DNA from: Pleurotus ostreatus/Saccharomyces cerevisiae fusant
Lineage: Eukaryota > Opisthokonta
DNA: 34,557 bases
Assembly (NCBI GenBank): GCA_024196135.1
Contig: JAMQCK010000241.1
Location: forward strand, 1-34,557
Direction of reading: 5' to 3'
In this document: positions 21,425-29,625 of the stretch, in pieces
Position numbering within the stretch: position 1 is the first letter of the stretch
Layout of the letters: the number at the start of each line of letters is the position of its first letter
Translations under genes and position numbers: made by a program
The notes under the pieces: generated by a model
The model's input: the letters and a program-made list of their open reading frames with translations, nothing else
Told to the model about the DNA's origin: nothing
Database searches by the model: none

Positions 21425-21960
21425 GTCAAGGAGCGGTGCAAACGTGCTACCTATTCCACCTATCGCGCTGCTGTCGAAGCTGAATATATGCAGTGAGCAT
21501 GAGAGGGGTATCCAGGTACCTTATAGCTTGGCTGCACATGGCGAGCGATAGCGATATGTTGACGTCCATGTTGAGAGGGACGAGGGCACATGGTGGAAGA
21601 AGGCAAGACGTCAGCGGAAGCTCTTTTGGGACCGAACAAAGAGATCGCCAAATGGGGACAGTCGATAATAATAGTTGACTTTGGAGGTGCCTCGATCAAG
21701 CCTCAACGGCAGGTCTATCCAGTTACTACGACTCGCATTCAGATTCAAAGCTCGGGAAGAGTACAAATCTAAGCGCGCGATCCATACAATAAAGCTATGC
21801 AAAGATGCGTTGGATTCTACGGTGGAAAATGCAATCACTTGGGTGCCGCTCGAACGTGCGTTCCAAGCCTTCGAACGCAGAGGGAGACACAGTTCGATGG
21901 CTAGCAGTAGAGCTGAAAGCACCCAAGGACCTCGTCAGCTCAGGCTCAACGAAAAAGAAA
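21425..21960. other. Region between the nuclease gene and the structured repeat array
   Basis: 536 bases with the nuclease promoter at the left. The rest is of lower GC than the genes and shows no recognisable coding or RNA feature until the decayed repeat copy at 21961. Confidence 0.4.
21483..21489 (-). promoter_or_regulatory. TATA-like element of the nuclease gene
   Basis: ATATATT on the minus strand about 60 bases upstream of ATG 21424. Confidence 0.4.
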
Positions 21961-22052
21961 GCGCTCTTTGACCCTCCCAAACTCGGGAGGCTCGTCCATA
22001 GACAGCATTGAGGTCTACCGCCGCTGCAAAAGGCCTATCCAATTCTCAAGGG
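21961..22052 (-). ncRNA. Structured element copy h (type II, decayed)
   Basis: Alignable with type II copy c over its whole length: the P4 hairpin (CCTCCC / GGGAGG with a GAGTTT loop) is intact, and gcattgaggtct and ctcaaggg remain. P1' is destroyed (the cccttgg block is replaced by tccatag) and P2 is mutated, so the pseudoknots cannot form. A relic. Confidence 0.55.
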
Positions 22053-22214
22053 AAACTTGAGGTACACGGTCTTGATGCACGTACGTTGACGTCTTGCGCC
22101 CTGCTACCACTCCGATGGCCCGACGAAGTCTTCATGCCCGGCTGCCGTGCCTTGGATTTGCTCGTCGCGTCTTGCTCTTGCCAGGCTTGAAGATGAAAGA
22201 TACGCCGAACGGCA

Positions 22215-22354
22215 CGCCAGTTGGCCTCTTCCACCAAAGGTAGAAGAGTTCACCCTTGGGCCGCGATGAGGCCTGGCGCCGGTCGTGCTTTTGAGCGCGG
22301 CCTACTCCAAGGGAAAGGCCGCGAGGGCCGGCCCCCCCCCCCGTCAGGGAGACC
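22215..22354 (-). ncRNA. HDV-ribozyme-like element copy a (type I)
   Basis: Core 22215-22313, minus strand. P1 CCCUUGG/CCAAGGG, P2 CGCCAG/CUGGCG, P3 GCC/GGC with L3 UCAUCGC, J4/2 GGCCAA. P4 is a 10-pair stem CUCUUCUACC / GGUGGAAGAG with loop UUU, fully different in sequence from P4 of copies e and f. The J1/2 hairpin is partly mispaired. The 5' hairpin (22314-22354) is disrupted by a run of 11 C on the plus strand. Confidence 0.7.
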
Positions 22355-22826
22355 TCATGAAGGAGCAAGGGGGGGTGGTGAGTGTCGACAGAGGGATGCG
22401 ATATGCGGACCGGCGTGATGGAGCAGGTGTCGATGTAGTGAGGAGTGTTCACTAGATGAGAGCAGAGAAAAGCGAGCGGCCTCTGACGGAGTTGAGCAGT
22501 CGGCGACCTATCGCAAGTTCGCAACACACTGGGCGCATGTTGTGTTGATGTTGGCGGGAGCGCGACTCGTTCACCCAAGACATGGGTGTCTGCGTAGGCG
22601 GCACGTAACCTTAGGCGGGTGCCACGAGTCGTGCACGCTCTCAACCTCAGCATGGCGCAACCAATGGCTAGACGGGGAGGTGGCGCGCAGTCGCTTGAAG
22701 CTGACGGGTGCGGTTGGCCGCGACCAAGCTCACTCAATCACACATCACTCTACAGAAGACCATCAACGACGATGAAGCAAAAAGCAGGGTGTCAACATAC
22801 CTCACGCTCACTCCGGCGAGCAAGAA

Positions 22827-22961
22827 CGCCAGTTGGCCCTCGCCCGCAAAGCAGGTGAGGTTCACCCTTGGGCCACGATGAGGCCTGGCGCCGGCACGCG
22901 CCCGAAGGCACGGCCTATTCCAAGGGGGGCTGTTGTGGCCCGGTCTCCCGTTGGGGAGACC
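22827..22961 (-). ncRNA. HDV-ribozyme-like element copy b (type I)
   Basis: Core 22827-22926, minus strand. P1 CCCUUGG/CCAAGGG, P2 CGCCAG/CUGGCG, P3 GCC/GGC, L3 UCAUCGU, J4/2 GGCCAA. P4 CCUCACCUGC / GCGGGCGAGG with loop UUU (nine of ten pairs). The J1/2 hairpin pairs CGUGCC with GGCGCG across a UUCG-like loop. 5' hairpin GGTCTCCC/GGGAGACC kept. A GAG|GTATGT donor-like site follows on the minus strand. Confidence 0.7.
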
Positions 22962-23731
22962 AGAAAGGATTCTCATGGGCTTGAGGTCGGCGAGTTGAGG
23001 CGACTACAGAGATGCGGATGGCGACGAAGGAGAAGAGTAAACAGAGAATGCTCAAGGGGAGGTGGACTCAAGGAGCTTGTGCTTGCTCTGGGAACTGACA
23101 TGAGTTTACGCCGGTTGTTGCACGGCACTAGAAAACGATCAGCGATGACCGGAACAAGTCGAAAACAGCGGAAACTCACGAAAATCTCACGCAACGCATG
23201 TCGTGCTCCATGTGCGTGAATAAGATAACCAAAGGTCGCGGCTCGTCTGTCTTAATAGAAGCTTGACAAAGGGCGAGAGAGCCTTTGAAATCCTGCGAAG
23301 ATCCTTACGAAAGCCGGCAGCGGCGACGACGCAGTGACTCAAATCTTAGCGAGGGCGAAGCTCAACGAGACTCAGGGCGGCATCCGAGTCGTCGCAGCAA
23401 CTCAGACGAAGGGGATGTTGGCGTCGGCGGAAGCACGACCACTGAAGAAGCGGATCAGCGCGAGTCGTAGGGAAGTGAAAGGAGACTGAACATACGAATG
23501 ACTCAGACTATAGTGCATGGGCTCAGGAACTCAATGCACCACGCATCGCCTGTCTCATGCGCGCGAACGAAAGCAGCTCAACCAGGAAGTTTCGGGAGCG
23601 TTTGACGGCGACCTCATGCTCATGCTCACGCCGAAACACGGATACAGCCCTGTGGAAGATTGTCAGCAATGAACATAGCAGGAAGAGCGAAGGAAAATCG
23701 TACCTCACACAAACAATAATGAGTCGGAAAA

Positions 23732-23820
23732 CGCCAGTTGGCCCTCCCAAACTCGGGAGGTTCACCCTTGGACCGCGATGAGGTCTGGCGCCGGTGTACA
23801 AAGTACACCTATCCCAAGGG
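23732..23820 (-). ncRNA. HDV-ribozyme-like element copy c (type II)
   Basis: The most compact copy. Minus strand: P1 CCCUUGG/CCAAGGG, J1/2 hairpin GGUGUAC UUU GUACACC (perfect), P2 CGCCAG/CUGGCG, P3 ACC/GGU (compensatory to GCC/GGC of type I), L3 UCAUCGC, P4 CCUCCC/GGGAGG, J4/2 GGCCAA. It lacks the type I 5' hairpins; a 51-52-base tandem repeat lies just upstream instead. Confidence 0.75.
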
Positions 23821-23975
23821 GGTCTTGAGGCACACCCGTTGAGTCTTGCGTCTTGCTCTCACTCCCCGATAGGTCTTGAGGCACGCGTCTTGAGGTCTTG
23901 AATCTTGCTCTCACTCCCCGGTCGGACTTGAGGACGTTGAAGTCTTGCTCCTTGCTCTCACCCACTTTGCCCGAC
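23821..23975. repeat. 51-52-base tandem repeat in the array spacer
   Basis: Units begin at 23821, 23872 and 23924 with gg(t/a)cttgagg and contain tcttgctctcactcccc (23851, 23903; a shorter form near 23950). About two and a half units. Diverged traces of the same cttgagg/tcttg words occur at 22050-22130 and 26050-26100, always beside type II copies. Confidence 0.7.
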
Positions 23976-24001
23976 GGAGTCTTCCTACGCACCGTCAGGC
24001 A

Positions 24002-24135
24002 CGCCAGTTGGCCTCTCCCACAAGGCGGGAGAGTTCACCCTTGGGCCGCGTTGAGGCCTGGCGCCGGTCGTGCTTTTGCGGCAGACCTATTCCAAGGGAA
24101 AGCCCGCAAGGGCCGGTCTCCCCGTTCGGGAGACC
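24002..24135 (-). ncRNA. HDV-ribozyme-like element copy d (type I)
   Basis: Core 24002-24098, minus strand. P1 CCCUUGG/CCAAGGG, P2 CGCCAG/CUGGCG, P3 GCC/GGC, L3 UCAACGC, P4 CUCUCCC/GGGAGAG, J4/2 GGCCAA. 5' hairpins GCCC/GGGC and GGTCTCCC/GGGGAGACC are intact. A pyrimidine tract ending CTCTAG precedes the element, like a 3' splice site. Confidence 0.75.
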
Positions 24136-24605
24136 TAGAGAAGGAGGAAGGTGGTGATGATAGTGATGGACATGCAAGCAGGGCGAGAGGGTATGACAAA
24201 GGAACGGGGATCGAGCACGGAAAAGCAAGCAATCTCTGACGGAGATAAGACGTCCACAACGTCCCGCAGCTGATCACACCAAGTATATGCTCATGTCGGC
24301 GGAGATGCTCGACACTGTGAAGATGGGTAAGCTGGGCACGATGACGAGGAGATCGGAGGGACGTACATTCAACTCAGACGATGGAGAACCTGCTACGCGA
24401 TGCACACGCTGCTACGCTCAGACCAAAGCGTCGGATGCAGAAACTCAGCGGTACGCAGCGCGCGTCAGCCATGCCGAACCGACTGTTGCGGTCGGCCGCG
24501 AGCAAACTCACTCAGTCACGCATCACACTGCGAGGGACTATAAGCATCGATGAAGTAAAAGTCAAGAAATAAAGCGTACCTCACACTCACTCCAGCGAGT
24601 GAGAA

Positions 24606-24740
24606 CGCCAGTTGGCCCTCTCGACAAAGCCGAGAGGTTCACCCTTGGGCCACGATGAGGCCTGGCGCCGGTCGCGCTCGGAAGCGCAACCTATTCCAAG
24701 GGAAAGGCCTCGAGGGCCAGGTCCCCCCGTTAGGGAGACC
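24606..24740 (-). ncRNA. HDV-ribozyme-like element copy e (type I)
   Basis: Core 24606-24702, minus strand. P1 CCCUUGG/CCAAGGG, J1/2 hairpin GGUUGCGC/GCGCGACC, P2 CGCCAG/CUGGCG, P3 GCC/GGC, L3 UCAUCGU, P4 CCUCUCGGC/GUCGAGAGG with loop UUU, J4/2 GGCCAA. CCCTAG precedes and GTGTGAG|GTACGC follows on the minus strand, so the module is framed like an exon. Confidence 0.75.
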
Positions 24741-25297
24741 TAGGGAAGAAGTAGGTTATGACGGTGGTGGAAGGGATCCGGAGAGCATAGGCGATGCGGA
24801 CGGTATGACGAGACTGCAAACGATAGGCGCGCGGACGGTAGTGCAGGAGGAACATCGAGTAGATGTGGAAGCGACTCCGACGAAGATGGCGTGCTGACAA
24901 CTCATGAGAGGAGAGGAGGAATCGCAACTATCACGCGGCGAGCAAGCTGATGTCGGCGGGAGCGCGACGCTGGGGACTAATCAGCTCAAGGCGACGGCAC
25001 AAGGTAGAAATGGCACGCACGTTCAACTTAAGACATAAATATAGGGATCGATGCAGATGGCGTGCAGCCTCAAGCGGATGCTCCAAGTCGCGCGCGCTCT
25101 TAAGCTCAGCATGACACATCGAGCGAAGAGAGTGCGATAAACACGCAGCACGCGTTCGCCATGCTGAACCGACTGTTGCGTTCGGCTAGGTCTCAAAGCT
25201 CAATCAATCACGCATCACACTGCGAGGGAGGATCAGCATCGATGAAGTGAAAGCCAAGAGTTAAAGCGTACCTCACGCTCACTCCTGCAAGCGAGAA

Positions 25298-25433
25298 CGC
25301 CAGTTGGCCCTCACTTGCAAAGCAAGTGAGGTTCACCCTCGGGCCACGGTGAGGCCTGGCGCCGGTCACGCTTTTGAACGCGACCTATTCCGAGGGAAGG
25401 CCCGTAAGGCCCGGTCTCCCCGCGAGGGAGACC
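25298..25433 (-). ncRNA. HDV-ribozyme-like element copy f (type I)
   Basis: Core 25298-25396, minus strand. P1 here is CCCUCGG/CCGAGGG: the U-A pair of the other copies is replaced by C-G on both sides, direct support for this pseudoknot helix. J1/2 hairpin GGUCGCG/CGUGACC, P2 CGCCAG/CUGGCG, P3 GCC/GGC, L3 UCACCGU, P4 a perfect ten-pair CCUCACUUGC/GCAAGUGAGG. One base is missing upstream of P1 relative to copy e, breaking any shared reading frame. Confidence 0.8.
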
Positions 25434-25951
25434 TAGAGAAAGGAAATGACGGTGGTAAAAGCGGAGGCGAGAGACGCAAGTGATGGTTGGACTCTGACTG
25501 GTGGGGACAGAGGGGCGGTGAAGGGAGGAGAAAGTGCGAGCCAGGATGTCGAGAGGGAGCGATGGTAGCGGGTATGCAATGTCGACGACTCAGAGGGCAG
25601 CAAGACCATCACGATTAATCACACGACGAACGCGTTGACGTCGGCGGAGGTGCACGACACTGTGAAGACTGGTCAGAGGGTGCCAGAAGACGAGAAGAGT
25701 GGAGGGAACGCACGTTCACCTCAGACGATGGCCAACCTCCTTCGCGATGCACACGCTCTTATGCTCAGACCAAGGCGCCCGATGCAGAAACTCAGAGAGA
25801 CGCAGCACGCGTCCGCCATGCGAAACCGACTGTTGGGGTCGGCCGCGCTCCAAGCTCACTCACTCACACATCACTCTACAAAAGACGATCAGCCACGTTG
25901 AAGTACGAATAGGGAAAGAAGACATACCTCACACTCACTCCCGCGCTCGAA

Positions 25952-26052
25952 CGCCAGTTGGCCCTCTCGACAAAGCCGAGAGGTTCACCCTTGGACCACG
26001 TTGAGGTCTGGCGCCGGTGTACCGCCCGCCGGCGGCACACCTATCCCAAGGG
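25952..26052 (-). ncRNA. HDV-ribozyme-like element copy g (type II)
   Basis: Minus strand: P1 CCCUUGG/CCAAGGG, long J1/2 hairpin GGUGUGCCGCC/GGCGGUACACC, P2 CGCCAG/CUGGCG, P3 ACC/GGU, L3 UCAACGU, P4 CCUCUCGGC/GUCGAGAGG, J4/2 GGCCAA. First copy of the array in minus-strand order. Followed by a GAG|GTATGT donor-like site. Confidence 0.75.
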
Positions 26053-27468
26053 GGTCTTGAGGCGCGCGCGTTGAGTCTCGCTCCTTGTTCTCACTCCGTT
26101 CAGTCGGTGGGCGGCGCAGAAGGTCTTCACTGCGCGCGTTGAGGTGTTGAGGTATTGGAGGTTGACATTGCGAGTGGTGTCGGGTCGTCTTGAGGTTGAA
26201 AGGGGCCTAGAGGCCGTGCTTGTGTCTTGAGGAAGAGGAAAGTCGAACGTGGCAAACATTGGGCCTTTCCCACGAGGTAGGAAAGTGTCCCGGTCGAAGC
26301 AGGTCTCGAGGGTAGCGATGGGTAGCTTGAGGTCGTGGATAGGTACTTGAGGGTATTGACGAAGATGCTTGACAATCTTCACGTCGGCGAGTAACGATAA
26401 TATGAAAGGGTGCGATCGGTCTTGACGCGCTTCAGTTCGGGGATCGAGTGACTTTGACGAGCTGCAGACGGAGTGAGCAAGTGGACAGTAGCAATTGCAT
26501 TGCCACGCACCTCAGTGGCCATAATTATCATCCTGGTACCCATCGGAGACGCTCTTGAGCGATCGGAGAGCGCGGCGCTAATCCGCCACAAAGTGGCGAA
26601 AGCGAAAGAAACCGGCGACGAGAAGCGCGTTGAGTCGCATAAGCTCAAGGCATGTACGTAGCGTATTGTAGAAGACACAATGGGGGACAGAATGGGGGTC
26701 GCAAAGAGCGGTGACGACCGAACGACGACGACGAGCGATGTGTGGCGCGGTGGGCACCGCGACGATCGCAAGCCGCCGGTGTACAGAGGAGCGCAGAGAG
26801 AAAGACAGAACAAGAATAGAAGGGAGAACGCGCCTTTCGACGCGCTCGCAACTTGGGGTACATGGGGGGAAAAGGGAAAGAAGGGAACTGGGGGAAACGA
26901 CGCGAAGACCCTGCCCTTATGTACCCGCCCTCGGCCCGATCACCGTGATCACATGACCTACACGAGGCGACACAAACGCAAGGCCCTTGAAAGGACAAAC
27001 AATTCGCAAACAAACACGTTGGGCACGAGGCGTGCGCTGGCGACTGCGCGGAAAGGCCGCCGAGTGGCATGATTCACGGAAACAACCCTCGACGGTCAAC
27101 GAGCGGAACCATCTGCGGCATGCCACGCGGCGAGATTTGCTTCCGCGACGGAGCTATTCTGAATTGCATCAAAAGAGGTCAAAGGTGGTCAAAGGCTCTT
27201 AAGGACTATCAAAGGCCATTGAGGTGGCGCGTTCGAGGCACTAACGGATAGCGGTAGACGCTGGTTTTCTCGCCTCGCTCAGTCATCAAGCTTTCAAGAT
27301 CAACACTGGCCCGCCTGGCATCGCAAGGTCGAGCTTCATTGACCGACTGCATGTGTGGAAAAATAAGATAATGCATCGAGGAGCAACAAGTACGCTAAGG
27401 GCTACATGAAGGTCCTACACCCAATAGCAATCGAATCCATGCACAATGAAAGCAGTACAGGTCCGCAC
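26053..27468. other. Gene-poor region right of the array
   Basis: About 1.4 kb with no convincing gene. 26053-26400 still has cttgagg-type words related to the array spacer. On the minus strand near 26510-26460 there is an intron-like pair, GAG|GTGCGTGG to CTGCAG. A purine-rich tract lies at about 26863-26895. Long open frames exist on both strands but show no family resemblance. Confidence 0.4.
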
Positions 27469-29060
27469 CTAATAAAACCTCGTCTCCCCGATCTCGCACG
27501 CCGTGAACGCGTCATCAGCCAACCCAGCTGCCGCAGCCTCCTTCTTGAGCAGCTGTGGCGGCTCCAGTACCGGCTCGTCGGAGAGTACCCATGTGCTGTT
27601 GATAGATATTGATCAGCCTGCAATCCACGAACCGCGCCGCAGATATTGGAGGCTAGCGGCGGCGTAAAAGAACTCACCCCCAATGCATGGCCACGGCGCG
27701 CTTTGCGCGGACGTCCTTGAAGATGTTGACACTATCGCCTGGCGAGGCATGCATCGGCGACATGAACCGACGTGGGAGGTAGCATCTGGGTAGAGAACAT
27801 CGCGTCAACACCGACGTATGCCAAATGAGGAGAGGAGCGTGAAGCTTACCCTATAGGCAACAACGCAACATCGAAGCCACCGAATCGCTCCCCAATCTCC
27901 TTGAACGCGGGGCACGAGGGGCAGTCCTTCTCGTCCCGCCCATCCCACAGCGCCTTGTAGGCGGTGTCCCCAGCGAAGTAGACCTTCTTGCTTGTGGAGG
28001 TGGTATTCTCAACGTCACCGTTCTTCTCCGCCCCCTCCACGACCTCCTCGAACGCCCACCCAGACCACAACGCCGGTTGTCCCCTCATCCGATCCAGCGG
28101 CGTCCGCCCCGAGTTGTGCTGCGCGGGTACGCAGTGGATGTCGACGCGGGTGGGCTGAGTAGCTTTAGCGGCGCCCCCGGGTTGGTCGCCACCGATAGAC
28201 GTCGAGGAAGGGATCTCAAGCTCGATGCGCTGCTTCTCCCACCAATCAAGGATGTGCAGGTGAGAGGCGGGGACGCCGAAGGACTTGAGAACGTTCTCGT
28301 TCCCCCGCGGGGCGAAGATGTGGGGGATGCGGGGGCGCTTGAAGAGGGCGTGGATGGTCTTGTAGTCGAGACTGAGGGGATGGGTCAGTGAGGAGTAAAG
28401 GCGAGGGGAAAATATTGAACGCACTGGTCATAGTGGTTATGCTGGATTCGGGGCAAGTCTGTTAGCGGCGCCTTCGTCGAATATGCTTAAGGTGACTCAC
28501 CGAGATGACCACCGCGTCAACGTCCGGCAGCTGATCGACTCTCGCTGCAGGTGCTAGAGGACCAACGATCAACACAGGGCATATATGGATAACTGAGGTG
28601 CGCACGAGTTATCCGCTTCAACTTCGCCGCTGACACAGGTGCACAATAGTCTCCAAGGACCGGGTCGGTCAGGATTCGTATCCCGCGCTCGGCCCCGGCG
28701 TGGTGAGGCATCTCGATGAGGAACGCAGCATGCCCCAACCACGTCGTCTTGACGTCGTCCTTGTGCGCCTCGCCGTGGTCCCAAACCGGCTTGCGTACAG
28801 GCATCCGCGCAGCGAGGTCGGCGGGAAGGGGCGCCATGCCCTTCAAGAGGTTTCCCGCGATCTATCCGCCGTAAGTCAGTCCCCTCTGAAGCACGCAAGG
28901 GTGTTACACCACGCACCCATTTCCCGTCAGTCCAGTCCATCTCGCGGAAGCTGCTCCAGGGGTTCTTGAAGTTCGTCCCACTCGCATTCGCCCAGTGCGC
29001 TGGCCGCATCTCCTGCGCGACGCCATTGTTCCTCACGACATCGAGGACCCTCAAGCTCAT
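27469..29060 (-). CDS. NAPE-PLD-like metallo-beta-lactamase-fold hydrolase
   Basis: Seven exons on the minus strand (28917-29060, 28606-28861, 28501-28553, 28425-28441, 27850-28371, 27678-27785, 27469-27595) join to 408 residues, near the length of animal NAPE-PLD. N-terminal FKNPWSSF and [13 protein letters not shown] match the family. Metal ligands are complete: HNHYDHLD (His-152, His-154, Asp-156, His-157), PAQH (His-242), FAGDTAY (Asp-292) and MHWGTW (His-365). Members cleave N-acyl-phosphatidylethanolamine to N-acylethanolamine and phosphatidic acid; the yeast relative is Fmp30 (family knowledge). A 17-base micro-exon encodes the heart of the metal-binding motif. No membrane segment or clear targeting peptide. 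TATAAA about 130 bases upstream. Confidence 0.9.
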
Positions 29061-29625
29061 GGCTAGAGATCGGCGGGTAAAGGAGGGAAGACGGAGGGCG
29101 ATGGACGACAGTTTGGAAAGGGGGCTGTCGAGAAAGAACTGTGACTTCTGCTACAGCTGGTGCTGGACTATCGACGCCCGCCGCTGAGGTTTATAGGATA
29201 GGAATAAGGATAAGTCTTGCAGATGACGAGGGCGTCCGGCAAGTTGCACGACACACGTCGGGCGGACGAGGGGCTGAGACATATATAACGCAAGCACTGC
29301 GGCAGGAAGACATGCGAGATGCGGTTTCGGATCGACGTTCCTGGCCATTGTTCAACGAGAGGCAGGCACCGTCACCAGATTCGTATGTCATGAACATCAG
29401 CCAAGCCTTCGCACGCACGTCGCGTGGCGTCCGAATCGGAACTTAGGGACACCGCTCTCACAGGCCCTCAGCCTCCTGGGCGAGTATCTCGGAAGGAGTT
29501 CATCACAATTACAGGGAGCAGTGCAAGGCATATCGTTACACAAATTACGACGGGTTCTTTTACGCGTCCGGGAAGGCGTTGTGCAAAGAAGTGCATAGTT
29601 CTGTAAGCAGAGAGGCAGCTTGATA
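29061..29625. other. Intergenic region upstream of the NAPE-PLD-like gene
   Basis: 565 bases: promoter of the NAPE-PLD-like gene at the left and the 3' flank of the small-protein gene at the right. A plus-strand tatataac at about 29282 has no gene behind it. Nothing else seen. Confidence 0.4.
29190..29195 (-). promoter_or_regulatory. TATA box of the NAPE-PLD-like gene
   Basis: TATAAA on the minus strand, 130 bases upstream of ATG 29060. Confidence 0.45.

Larger units (their letters stand above)
21961..26052 (-). repeat. Tandem array of structured HDV-ribozyme-like RNA modules
   Basis: Eight copies of a structured element lie in direct orientation, named a to h: h 21961-22052 (decayed), a 22215-22354, b 22827-22961, c 23732-23820, d 24002-24135, e 24606-24740, f 25298-25433, g 25952-26052. 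Between copies, spacer sequence is also partly repeated. One shared block carries ccgactgttg(c/g)ggtcgg and cactcactc; another near 24290, 24940 and 25630 starts with a gtcggcgg-type motif. This gives units of about 600-700 bases. Copies d/c and a/h are spaced more closely (about 180-270 bases). Two subtypes occur: type I (a, b, d, e, f) has extra 5' hairpins, type II (c, g, h) does not. Order along the minus strand is II, I, I, I, II, I, I, II. No reading frame is conserved between units. Confidence 0.85.

Noticed and set aside
22215..22313. Hammerhead ribozyme (cgatgag resembles the core CUGAUGAG)
   Set aside because: No GAAA partner or three-way junction; the bases are used in P3 and L3 of the pseudoknot on the other strand.
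24600..24700. tRNA-like element (ggttcaccc resembles a T-arm)
   Set aside because: No acceptor, D or anticodon arms can be drawn; the word is part of P4 and P1'.
22211..25440. Protein-coding reading of the structured modules (a recurring GLSLGIG ... DRRQAS ... PKGE frame on the minus strand)
   Set aside because: Present in some copies only; P4 lengths of 18, 21 and 23 bases and a one-base loss in copy f break the frame, while base pairing is preserved.
21961..26052. HDV-like fold on the plus strand (the reverse complement also forms a double pseudoknot, and ctggcgccgg recalls HDV sequence)
   Set aside because: On the plus strand the P3 loop would be ACGAUGA-like and the junction UAUU, which lack the conserved U...CG and GCNAA; the minus strand has both. 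The sequence resemblance is a palindrome effect.
21961..26052. CRISPR array or rDNA spacer
   Set aside because: Repeats are long, diverged and structured, with spacers of hundreds of bases; no rRNA sequence is present.
26645..27072. Overlapping open frames of 130-141 codons on both strands
   Set aside because: No recognisable motif, no splice-linked neighbours, low-complexity composition.
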